In this document: piece by piece, positions 55,801 through 60,052 of the stretch
How positions within the stretch are numbered: the stretch's first letter is position 1
Layout: each line of letters begins with the position of its first letter
Source of the DNA: Streptomyces sp. CG4
Lineage (GTDB): Bacteria > Actinomycetota > Actinomycetes > Streptomycetales > Streptomycetaceae
NCBI RefSeq assembly: GCF_041080655.1
Contig: NZ_CP163525.1
Coordinates: forward strand, 4,774,001-4,838,000
Length of the DNA stretch: 64,000 nucleotides
Direction: 5' to 3'
Notes under the pieces: model-generated
What the model was told of the DNA's origin: nothing
Databases searched by the model: none
The model's input: the letters and a program-made list of their open reading frames with translations, nothing else
Position numbers and translations under genes: made by a program

Positions 55801-56845
55801 CCAGGCCGCGCTGTCGGCTGAAGGCGGTGAAGGTGCCGGGGCCGCCCATGACGGCCACGCCTCCTGCCAGCGCGAGATCCGACTCCCCGTCCCTCAGCGA
55901 CCGCGCGGCCAGGTGCAGGGCGACGAGGGAGGAGGAGCATGCGGTGTCGACGGTGAGGGTCGGGCCCTCGAGATCGAGTGTGTAGGCGACCCGGCCGGAG
56001 ATGACGCTGGGCGCGTTGCCGGTCAGCAGATAGCCGTCGAGTCCGTCGGGAGCCTCGTGCAGCCGGATGCCGTACTCCTGCGCCTCGGCGCCGATGAACA
56101 CGCCGGTGCGGCTGCCCCGCAGGCTGTCGGGGACGACACCGGCGCGCTCCAGCGCTTCCCATGCCGTCTCCAGAACGAGGCGCTGCTGGGGGTCCATGGC
56201 GAGCGCCTCGCGGGGCGAGATACCGAAGAAGTCGGCGTCGAAGTCGCCGGCGTCGGCGAGGAATCCGCCGTGCCGTACGTAGGTGCTGCCAGGGGTCTGC
56301 GGGTCCGGGTCGTAGAGGGCATCGAGGTCCCAGCCCCGGTCCGTGGGGAAGGGATCGACGATGTGCCGCCCGTCGGCGATCAGCTGCCACAACTGCTGGG
56401 GGGAACGCACGCCGCCGGGATAGCGGCAGCCGATGCCGACGATGGCGATCGGCTCGTCGGAGTCGGTGCGGCGCACGGGGGAGGGAGTGCCACGGTCGGA
56501 CGGCGACTCCGGACCGAGCAGTTCGCTGCGCAGGTGCTCGGCGAGTTCGGCGGGGGTGGCGTGGTCGAAGCCGACGGTGGGCGGCAGGGCGAGCCCGGTC
56601 TCGGCGCTCAGGTGCTGTTGCAGCGCCACCAGTGCGAGTGAGTCCAGACCCTGCTCCCGGAAGGCACGGTCCGCGACGAACGGCGCGGCCTCCTTCTCCT
56701 GGTCCGTCTGTCCGGCGGCATCCCTGAGCACCCGCCCGGCACTGGAACACACCAGGTCGAGCAGGCGGCGTACCTGCTCGCTCGGCGGCAGCGACTCAAG
56801 TCGGGCACTCCCGAGGTGGGAACCAAGGCTTTCATGCCCGCTCAT
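40847..56845 (-). CDS. PKS A: loading ACP and modules 1-3 (each KS-AT-DH-KR-ACP)
   Basis: A 5,332-residue PKS. The ATG at 56845 has GGAG 7 bases upstream; ATG 56851 is too close to it. Residues 20-105 are a loading ACP (QGLDSL, Ser near 66), as in beta-amino-acid-primed macrolactam PKSs. Module 1: KS 130-555 (Cys near 303), AT 660-950, DH 1030-1310, KR near 1475-1655, ACP near 1792. Module 2: KS from 1855, AT 2385, DH 2765, KR 3210, ACP 3520. Module 3: KS from 3587, AT 4125, DH 4500, KR 4920, ACP 5237. All three ATs carry HAFH (malonyl). All DHs keep HxxxGxxxxP and the second-site Asp; all KRs have VDD in the LDD position (B-type) and a catalytic Tyr. The predicted output is a conjugated triene on the amino starter. 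The tail (DMAVEDLVRAALG) is a docking helix for the discrete KS. Confidence 0.95.
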   Translation of the reverse strand: MSGHESLGSHLGSARLESLPPSEQVRRLLDLVCSSAGRVLRDAAGQTDQEKEAAPFVADRAFREQGLDSLALVALQQHLSAETGLALPPTVGFDHATPAELAEHLRSELLGPESPSDRGTPSPVRRTDSDEPIAIVGIGCRYPGGVRSPQQLWQLIADGRHIVDPFPTDRGWDLDALYDPDPQTPGSTYVRHGGFLADAGDFDADFFGISPREALAMDPQQRLVLETAWEALERAGVVPDSLRGSRTGVFIGAEAQEYGIRLHEAPDGLDGYLLTGNAPSVISGRVAYTLDLEGPTLTVDTACSSSLVALHLAARSLRDGESDLALAGGVAVMGGPGTFTAFSRQRGLAPDGICKPFAEAADGTGFSEGVGVFVLERLSDARRNGHQVLALVKGTAINQDGASNGITAPSGPAQQQVVRAALTEAGLSAGDVDLVEAHGTGTTLGDPIEASALIATYGQEHHPDRPLRLGSVKSNIGHTQAAAGAAGVIKVIMAMRAGIMPRTLHVDRPSPNVDWSAGTVRLLTEELPWHSESGPRRAGVSSFGVSGTNAHVILEEPPQDPEETTDGPGHTVSDGAWSSLALSARSENALRVQAGLLADLLRERDEITPAALGRALATTRAVHRHRVAVVTESRDELVRALTAVADDITDRAVTRGTANSGRLALLFTGQGSQFPAMASALYETYPVFAQALDAAIGHLDLQLERSLWHVMFAPEGSEDAALLDRTAYAQSALFALEVALFRLVESWGLRPDFVAGHSLGELSAAHVAGVLSLEDAATLVAARGRLMQALPADGAMVALQATEDEACELLGERVSIAAVNGPDAVVVSGDQTEVLRIQDHFRQLGRRTKRLRVSHAFHSPLMEPMLAEFGRVASVIDYQLPTIPVVSHVTGRVAAAEELCSPEYWVRHVRETVRFADGTRALRDAGVTTFLELGPDAVLSAMARAAVADEGDTSALAFVAGQRRGRDAVHVLLSSLGEVHVRGAAVDFAALHPASPLRVDLPTYPFQGRRYWLVSPARTGDAAAHGQLALDHPMLAAAVPLADGGGVVLTGRLSTATQPWLADHRIVGATLLPGTAFVELAVQAADQVGCAQIDELNLLAPLVLDRPGGVVLQAVVSAPDASGRRDLSFHSRAESAPEDVPWTRHATAVISPDAALAPAPLPDHGRWPPAGAQPVDLTGLYERMADDGYAYGPAFRGLRAVWRSEEAAYAEVELPADVAADAAAFTLHPALLDAVLQSTDLAADHPDAAPNRVPFSWSGLSLYARGASVLRVRILSDGPDAAALHLYDGTGAPVARVDSVVARPLDQDALRSGEAHTELPMRLDWYEVPSAAAEDRPPAVVLEPVQTPRDAQDMSATVRAVTGRVLDQLRKLLAEDDESRVLVLTRGAVAAAGSDVLDLAQAPVWGLVRSAQAEHPGRIVLADLDAGSRHDDPELRAVLTAAGEPELAVRGSRLYAPRLVPVADGGGAELPWTGAGSVLVTGGTGGLGALVARHLVVAHGVRRLVLVSRSGGAAPGAAELVGELEGLGARVAVVAADVSDRAQVARVLAGIPAEHPLTAVVHAAGVVDDGLVTSLTADRFDTVLRPKADAAWHLHELTRDLDLKAFVLFSSVAGYLDGAGQANYAVANVFLDALAHHRRGQGLAATSLAWGLWTGDRGMGARLDEAALRRIARLGLEPLGPDENLALFDAALTSGHAAHVPVRVDRRALAARADAVHPLLSRLVRTPVRRAAASTPGAPLTEGLVQSLAGLADAERADALLDLVRRQVAVVLGHDSAVDVDATRSFSETGFDSLAAVELRNQLKAATGLRLPATLIFDYPNPKALAEHLASRLTDAGPAPAHLPARPAATRNDEPIAIIAMACRFPGDVSTPEQLWQLVAQGRDAITPWPTDRGWDQGLYDPEPGVSGKSSSNRGGFLHDAADFDPEPFGVSPREALAMDPQQRLLLEITWEAFERAGIDPHAVRGSDTGVFAGVMYHDWASRITDVPEEVAGYLGNGSLASVLSGRLSYVFGLEGPAVSVDTACSSSLVALHWAIQALRRSECSLALAGGVSVMSTPDTFVDMSRQRGLASDGRCKSFAEAADGTGWGEGAGMLLLERLSDARRNGHRVLAVVRGSAINQDGASNGLTAPNGPSQERVIQQALATAGVTPDQVDAVEAHGTGTTLGDPIEAQALLNTYGRQRPENGFPLFLGSVKSNLGHTQAAAGVAGIIKMVMAMRAGTLPRTLHVDEPTAKVDWSDGAVELLASAREWPATPGRPRRAGVSAFGISGTNAHVILEEAGQPQPAPERRSAPVLPWRISGKSPQAVAAQAERLRSYLETVPDDELTAVGQALAASRAALDHRAVALGTSRADLGRALEEIASGEGITEAATRTRAFLFTGQGPQRLGMGRELYETFPVFAQAFDAVLAALDLPLREVVWGDDEHVLNRTEYTQPALFAVEVALVRLLQSWGVGPDWVAGHSIGEIAAAHVAGVLSLADAARLVSARGRLMQALPEGGAMVALQAAEDEVVPLLSEGAGIAAVNGPSAVVVSGAEAEVLRIRAHFEELGRKTTRLKVSHAFHSPLMEPMLDEFRSVVEELALAEPSLPFVSTLTGRIASAELTDPEYWVRHVRESVRFADALRVLEAEAVTVFLEIGPDAVLTAMGHQVQPDGEFVHSLRRNRAEALDIVSALGRLHELGTPVDWSAYFGTSAAPVLSADLPTYAFQRSRYWLDATLAPVGDVAAAGLTPVNHPVLSALVGAPGPDGGAVLTGRLSAAGSWVADHVVLGSVLLPGTAFVELAVRAGDEVGCGRLEELTLEAPLVLPEHDAVQVQVVVGGADAAGARPVTVHSRIEGGSGAWLRHASGSVTVSADRAAAFDLAQWPPPGAEPLVVEGAYEALAGRGYGYGPAFRGLRAAWRRGEDVFAEVSLEAGAHTEAARFGLHPALLDAAMHVDLLGADGAAAGDTLLPFVWNGVTLHAVGATELRVHIRRLSGDERSAMWVADAAGQPVATVEELISRPVAPGRLAAASGRRDASVFRTSWTRIPLPEGADTSVVRLPGLSEADARIPEFADLAALGAAVDQGAQVPATVIAPLPSFPEGDVPAGVRALSAHVLATIRAWLADERFARSRLVVVTRHAVAARLGDTLDLAQAPVWGLVRAAEAEHPGRFALLDTDGRDESLAVLAEAAATHEPELAVHCGQVSVPRLVPVADGGGAELPWTGAGSVLVTGGTGGLGALVARHLVVAHGVRRLVLVSRSGGAAPGAAELVGELEGLGARVAVVAADVSDRAQVARVLAGIPAEHPLTAVVHAAGVVDDGLVTSLTADRFDTVLRPKADAAWHLHELTRDLDLKAFVLLSSAGGTVLAVGQGTYAAANVFLDALAHHRKSAGLPATALAFGMWDVDTGMGAVTDADRERMRRLGLPVLAADEALALFDAGLATGAHQLTPLRVDRAALSARTDSLPALLRGLVRDAARRAVHAGGDGAKDTFAARLAGLGEAERDRAVLELVRGRVAAILGHSGIDSVGPDKAFRELGFDSLAAVELRNALNGATGLRLPATLVFDHPNCRAVADLIKDRSGVAAPALSAPARNPSATTQGTADDPIVIVGISCRFPGGVRDADGLWRLVHEERTAVTPFPEDRGWDPEGLYDSEPGTPGRTYTVEGGFLHDAGEFDPEFFGIMPREALAMDPQQRLLLEAAWEALERTGVDPTTMRGTRTGVYIGSMYHEYGTQAGRIPDDLAGYVGNGSAGSIASGRIAYTLGLEGPAVTVDTACSSSLVALHMACQALRQGEIDMALAGGVTVMPTPDIFVDFSMQRGLAPDARCKSFAAAADGTGWSEGIGLLAVERLSAARAKGHPVLAVIKGSAINQDGASNGLTAPNGPSQERVIEDALRAAGLGTADIDLVEGHGTGTRLGDPIEAQALLATYGQGRPADRPVWLGSVKSNIGHAQAAAGVSGVIKAVMSLRHAYLPKTLHVDEPSPHVDWSAGAVRLLTEGMPWPEGTGPRRAAVSSFGLSGTNAHIILEEAPQAPETPDAAVDGSVPPVLPVLLSAKNAQSLPAQAERLLAHLEERPELRLLDIAASLVTSRAALDHRVALTAADRDEAVRALTALAQGGPWPGSVTARDRSDSLTAFLFTGQGAQRLGMGRGLYEAFPVFAEAFDAVLAELDLPLREVLWGEDERMLDRTEFAQPALFAVEVALYRLVESWGVRADYLAGHSIGEIAAAQVSGVLSTADAAKLVVARGRLMQALPKGGAMVAVQATEDEVRAQLTGEVGIAAVNGPTAVVVSGAEAEALRIMAHFSALGRRTTRLKVSHAFHSPLMEPMLDDFRAVAQQLTYGEPSIPIVSAVTGSLATGAELADPEYWVRHVRESVRFAEAVTALESAGVGTFVELGPDAVLTAMGQQCAQDAEFVATLRRDRPEPREVTAALARLQALGVRPDPAAVYPGSRRVDLPPYSFEKRHFWLTPQQVEATDAAGLGLADAGHPLLGAVLSLPDGGAVLTGRLTAAGSWLADHVVLGEVLLPGTAFVELALRAADEVGCDRLAELTMETPLVLPEDGGVQIQVVVGGPDSSGTRPVSVHSRQEGSAGAWVRHASGSVASDKAAADFDLVQWPPSGAEPLAVAGAYEDLAGRGYGYGPVFQGLTAAWRRGEDVFAEVAPASPVQAEAARFGLHPALLDAASHVDLLDDSDTTVLPFVWSGVSLHAVGATGLRVHLRRLGGNVTELRLADATGQPVATVERLTSRPATSGTLTTPAEAASVFRFTWAQGLALTPDGVTLPRFEEVRDATGGTVPPHVLLQVGSGRGDAGEAARGTVLDVLAAVGLWLSEPRFDDSALVIATRGAVAAGDDEDPDVTQAPVWGLVRAAQAENPGRFVLLDTDGTEASTRVVAAAAATGESELALREGRAHVQRLASVRQVGNAPRPWDGTGTVLITGGTGGLGALVARHLVAEHGVRHLVLAGRRGPAASGAAALRADLTGMGAEVTVAACDVTDRGALAGLIAAIPAEHPLTGVVHAAGVVDDGLVTSLTAERVDGVLRPKIDAAWHLHELTRDLDLRAFVLFSSTTGFFDNGGQASYAAGNVFLNALAQHRRVQGLPATALTWHLWAGDGMAAALGDAVVERQRRLGIPAMDPGDGLALFDEALTIDEALLAPLRLDRETLRAAEPPALFREIVGVPSVPRHTDASARPVAPAGQAPEEHAPSLAETLAGLDEADRLRTVLDLVRVHVAQVRHDEPAAIDVRRGFTEQGLDSLAAIELRNSLAEACGIRLPATLMFDYPNAESLARFLLDELAPPSPEPAGGPAGAGAVADDGRPDIGALKDMAVEDLVRAALGAATSDGDEG
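46826..47281. repeat. KR-core repeat, module 2 copy
   Basis: 456 bases that appear identical to 52022-52477 (module 1 of PKS A), covering the KR Rossmann core up to just before the catalytic Tyr region. Confidence 0.85.
52022..52477. repeat. KR-core repeat, module 1 copy
   Basis: Partner of 46826-47281; the flanking sequences on both sides differ between the two modules. Confidence 0.85.
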
Positions 56846-56965
56846 CGGCATACTCCACACTCTGTTCTGGTGACGTCACAGAAAACTGGGCTCGGTGAAT
56901 GACCGGTGACAGGACCGGACTTGCGACTCTAGGTCGGGCACAAAGGCTCCACAAAGACTCCCCGA

Positions 56966-56982
56966 CCCCTATTCCGCCCCTA
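56966..56982 (-). promoter_or_regulatory. Paired TAGGGG boxes upstream of PKS A
   Basis: On the minus strand TAGGGG occurs at 56977-56982 and 56966-56971, exactly 11 bases apart, about 120 bases before the PKS A ATG. The first box overlaps the TAG stop of the mutase E gene. The gap 56846-56979 holds no gene and probably carries the PKS A promoter. Confidence 0.5.
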
Positions 56983-58317
56983 CCCTGGCCCTTCATTCAG
57001 GGCCGGCTCCGCGGACCATGGCTGGGCGGGGTCGTCGTAGACGGAGCGCAGGTGGTAGAGGTCCCTGAGCAGGTCGGCCGAGCTGGTCCCGCGGGTCCTG
57101 GTCGGCTCGGCGATGCCCTGTAGCGGCAGATTTCCCAGTTCGCTCCAGCGCAGCCGGCCGTCGGGGTCGATACGGCTGCGCGCCCGGCCGGCATTGTCGG
57201 GGTGGACGCAATAGGGGACGTCGAGGTAGCCGCGGCGAAACGCCGCCAACAGAGCCGCGCCGAGGTCGTCGTGCAGGTCGAGCACCCTCTCGACCAGTGC
57301 CCGGGCCTCCGCGTAGGTCTGTGACTCGGCACGTTCACAGCCGGGCGAGACTTCCGGGGACACCGTCCGGGCCACGGCGCCCGCGTACTCGAGCGCCTGC
57401 ACGTTCTCCGCGACGGTCGGAATGCGGTGGGCTTCGACGACCGTCTTGACGATCAGGCGCGGCGCACCGGTGGTGACGGCGAGCGCGGCGGCCTGTCCGA
57501 GCAGGCGCCGGGCGCCTTGGGGTGTCTGCGGATAGACCCCCATATAGGCGTAGACGACGATATGCCAGTTCGACGTGGGCAGCAGTTCGGCGCACAGGCG
57601 GCGCAGCGCCAGTACGGCCTCGTGGTCCTGCGCGGGATCGGTCTGCTGTGCATAGCTCAGGGACAGGGAGCGGATGCCGTGCTGGGCGAAGAAGAGCGCT
57701 TCGAGCAGGCTGATCGCGACGAGCTGCGAGGGGGGACACAGCTGGCCCATCATGCAGCCGCCGAAGGTTTCCAAGTGCGGCTCGACGCCTGCCTCGCGCA
57801 GCCAGGAGTACATCTCGCAGCACTGGCGCCAGTTGCCCACGGAATCGGCCAGGGGTGTGCGACCGTACGGCAGGCAGTACGACACCGGGCCGCCCTCGGT
57901 GGCGTTCAACCCCAGCCGGGTCAGGGCGCGAAAGATGTCCATGGGCACGGCGGAACCATGGCGCACCTGGACCGGGAAGCCGGCGTCACGGACGCCGTCG
58001 AGCAGTGCGGCCGTGGTGGCGGGGGGATGGTTGACCAGGGGGTAGCCATTGAGGTCCGTACCGTCCCGCAGGGCCTTCTCCGCCGCGGCCAGGTTTCCCA
58101 CCCTCGTGTAGCTGTCGAGGGTGAGGGTGCCGACCGTGGTGGCAGCGGCGTGCTTGGTCGCGAGCAACCCACGCCGCATACTGACCGGATCGCCGAAACC
58201 CATACGCGGCTGGACGACAAGGCGGTCGCGGACTCCCCTGTGACGTACGAACGCCCCGAAGTCCACCGGGACCGGGAACCCGGCACCTGTGTCGGGCAAC
58301 GGAAGGTCGTCCGTCAT
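56980..58317 (-). CDS. Glutamate/methylaspartate mutase, E (epsilon) subunit
   Basis: A 445-residue catalytic subunit of the B12-dependent carbon-skeleton mutase that interconverts L-glutamate and (2S,3S)-3-methylaspartate. Family features: VVQPRMGFGDP near 35, the active-site TIM-barrel stretches LNGYPLVNHP near 80, VRHGSAVPMDIF near 110 and TEGGPVSYCLPYGR near 132, and LETFGGCMMGQLCPPSQLVAIS near 170. The start at 58317 forms an ATGA overlap with the S-subunit stop. It is the last gene of the ligase-decarboxylase-mutase operon. Its product feeds the decarboxylase route to the 3-aminoisobutyrate starter, as for the VinH/VinI pair of vicenistatin. Confidence 0.92.
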   Translation of the reverse strand: MTDDLPLPDTGAGFPVPVDFGAFVRHRGVRDRLVVQPRMGFGDPVSMRRGLLATKHAAATTVGTLTLDSYTRVGNLAAAEKALRDGTDLNGYPLVNHPPATTAALLDGVRDAGFPVQVRHGSAVPMDIFRALTRLGLNATEGGPVSYCLPYGRTPLADSVGNWRQCCEMYSWLREAGVEPHLETFGGCMMGQLCPPSQLVAISLLEALFFAQHGIRSLSLSYAQQTDPAQDHEAVLALRRLCAELLPTSNWHIVVYAYMGVYPQTPQGARRLLGQAAALAVTTGAPRLIVKTVVEAHRIPTVAENVQALEYAGAVARTVSPEVSPGCERAESQTYAEARALVERVLDLHDDLGAALLAAFRRGYLDVPYCVHPDNAGRARSRIDPDGRLRWSELGNLPLQGIAEPTRTRGTSSADLLRDLYHLRSVYDDPAQPWSAEPALNEGPG

Positions 58318-58808
58318 GCGCCGATCCTGAGCGGGCTCGGATCGGGCAGTCCGGCCCGTGGCATGGAGGCCAGGAAACCGCGGAAGGCGGCGATGGGGTC
58401 CTGACCGTCCTCGAAGACCGCGTCGAATCCGGCTCGGATGAGCTCCCGCACCCGGTTGTCGCCCTCGGAGCCGTTGGTGCCGAGCTTGCCTCCGATCACG
58501 ACGGGGACCCGCGTGAGTTCCTCGCAGGCACGCAGCAACTGGATGGCGCGGAGCCCGTCCTGATAGCCGTGACCGTTCACGCTGCTGATCACCACCATCT
58601 CGGGGGCGAGGGCGGCGCACTCGGCGACCAGCAGCTCATCGGGCACACAGGGACCGAGATTGACCACGTCGTACCCGCATTCCTCGATGAGAAGCTGTAG
58701 GTAGACGAGATTCCAGGTGTGCGCGTCGGAGGCCAGCGAGGAGACGATCACGGTTCCTCGGCTCCGCTCGGGTGGCGTGCCGCGCACGGGCACCGCTTCC
58801 GCGTTCAC
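58314..58808 (-). CDS. Glutamate/methylaspartate mutase, S (sigma, B12-binding) subunit
   Basis: A 164-residue cobalamin-binding subunit. The B12 signature appears as SDAHTWN near residue 27: the cobalt-ligating His of DxHxxG is kept but the Gly is Asn. The following LIEECGYDVVNLGPCVP, SSVNGHGYQDGLR and the later GGKLG correspond to the remaining Rossmann-like corrinoid-binding segments. The GTG start overlaps the decarboxylase stop (GTGA), and the stop overlaps the E-subunit ATG. Together with the E subunit it forms the mutase supplying 3-methylaspartate. No B12 riboswitch is evident before the operon. Confidence 0.92.
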   Translation of the reverse strand: MNAEAVPVRGTPPERSRGTVIVSSLASDAHTWNLVYLQLLIEECGYDVVNLGPCVPDELLVAECAALAPEMVVISSVNGHGYQDGLRAIQLLRACEELTRVPVVIGGKLGTNGSEGDNRVRELIRAGFDAVFEDGQDPIAAFRGFLASMPRAGLPDPSPLRIGA

Positions 58809-60052
58809 CGGCCCGCTTCCGTCACGGGCTGCCGCACGTGCTCGAGGCGCGTCGCGGACACTACCGCTCCGCCGCTGACGGTGACCTCGGCCGGTGCCGG
58901 ACGTCCCAGGAACATCAGCAGGCTGGCCGTGGGACCGTAGGCGCCGGCGTTCGCCACACGCACCAGGTCACCCGGCGCCAGGCCGGCCGGGACCTCGATC
59001 TGTCGGCCCAGGATGTCGCCGGGGGTGCACAGCGGCCCGGCCAGCGTGGCCGTCTCGGTCGCCGTGCCACCGGCGACCTGGACCGAGACCGGCAGGAGGC
59101 GGCCCAGCCCGGACATGCCGCCGAAGGTGTTGATGCCCGCGTCAAGGACGACGAACTTCTTGCCGCGGCTGACCTTGACATTGCTGACGCGGGCGATGAG
59201 CGTGCCGCTGTCACCGGCCAGGTAGCGGCCCGACTCCACGGCCAGCCGGGGGGTGCCGGTGCGCCACCGCGGGAAGTGCAGGTCCAGGGCGGCCTCGAGT
59301 TCGCCCCTCAGTTTCGGATAGCGTGCCCGCTCCCCGTGCTGGGCGTAGGGGACCGAGAACCCGCCCCCGATGTCGAGGAGTCGAAGCGGGATTTGGAGGT
59401 CGTTCTGAACGGCGGCGGCCACGGCGAGGGTGTGGGAGAGCTCGCTGATCAGCGCGTCCTCGTCGCGGGCGTTGCTTTGGGAGAAGAGGTGCAGACCGAT
59501 CACCCGGGTGCCCGGTGTGCGCCGTATTTCGTCGGCGAGGTCGGCGACCGTCTCGCTGTCGATGCCGAACTGGGTGGGTGTGCCGGTCATCCGGATGCTG
59601 GTGGTGGCGCTGGCCGTGGCACTGTTGATCCGCAGCAGACAGTCGGCGACCTTGCCTTGGGCCAGCGCGGCAGCACCGATGTGACGCAGGTCGGACGGGG
59701 ATTCCGCGGAGAAGGCGCCCACGCCGGCGGCGAGGGCCTCGGCCAACTCGCCGGGGGTCTTACCAGGACCGGTGTAGAGCATGTCGGCGCCCGCGAAGCC
59801 CGCCTCACGCGCGGCGGCCAGCTCACCGGTCGAACTGATCTCCGCCTTGCAGGCAGGTCCGTCACCGTCACGCAGCGCGCGGGCGAGGTCGGGATGCGGG
59901 TTGGCCTTGAAGGCGTAGAACACCTCGAAGCCGTCCGGCAGCCAGGCGAACAGGTCCCGCCGTGCGGCGCGGACCCGGTCGAGGTCGTACACGTACAGCG
60001 GAGTGCCGTACACCGAGGCCAGTCGGTCCGGGTCGAAAGGCGTACCGCTCAC
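58805..60052 (-). CDS. PLP-dependent decarboxylase (fold type III), starter beta-amino acid formation
   Basis: A 415-residue enzyme of the diaminopimelate/ornithine decarboxylase family. The PLP-binding Lys lies in VFYAFKANPHPDLARAL near 40, followed by ACKAEISSTGELAAA near 65. The glycine loop for PLP phosphate is LDIGGGFSVPYAQHG near 210, and ESGRYLAGDSG is near 265. The GTG at 60052 overlaps the ligase stop (GTGA); it places the family N-terminus (ASVYGTPLYVYDLDRV) correctly, whereas earlier starts would encode unrelated residues. By analogy with VinO of vicenistatin it should remove the alpha-carboxylate of 3-methylaspartate, probably as a carrier-bound thioester, to give 3-aminoisobutyrate. 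A free-acid substrate cannot be excluded from sequence. Confidence 0.88.
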   Translation of the reverse strand: MSGTPFDPDRLASVYGTPLYVYDLDRVRAARRDLFAWLPDGFEVFYAFKANPHPDLARALRDGDGPACKAEISSTGELAAAREAGFAGADMLYTGPGKTPGELAEALAAGVGAFSAESPSDLRHIGAAALAQGKVADCLLRINSATASATTSIRMTGTPTQFGIDSETVADLADEIRRTPGTRVIGLHLFSQSNARDEDALISELSHTLAVAAAVQNDLQIPLRLLDIGGGFSVPYAQHGERARYPKLRGELEAALDLHFPRWRTGTPRLAVESGRYLAGDSGTLIARVSNVKVSRGKKFVVLDAGINTFGGMSGLGRLLPVSVQVAGGTATETATLAGPLCTPGDILGRQIEVPAGLAPGDLVRVANAGAYGPTASLLMFLGRPAPAEVTVSGGAVVSATRLEHVRQPVTEAGR

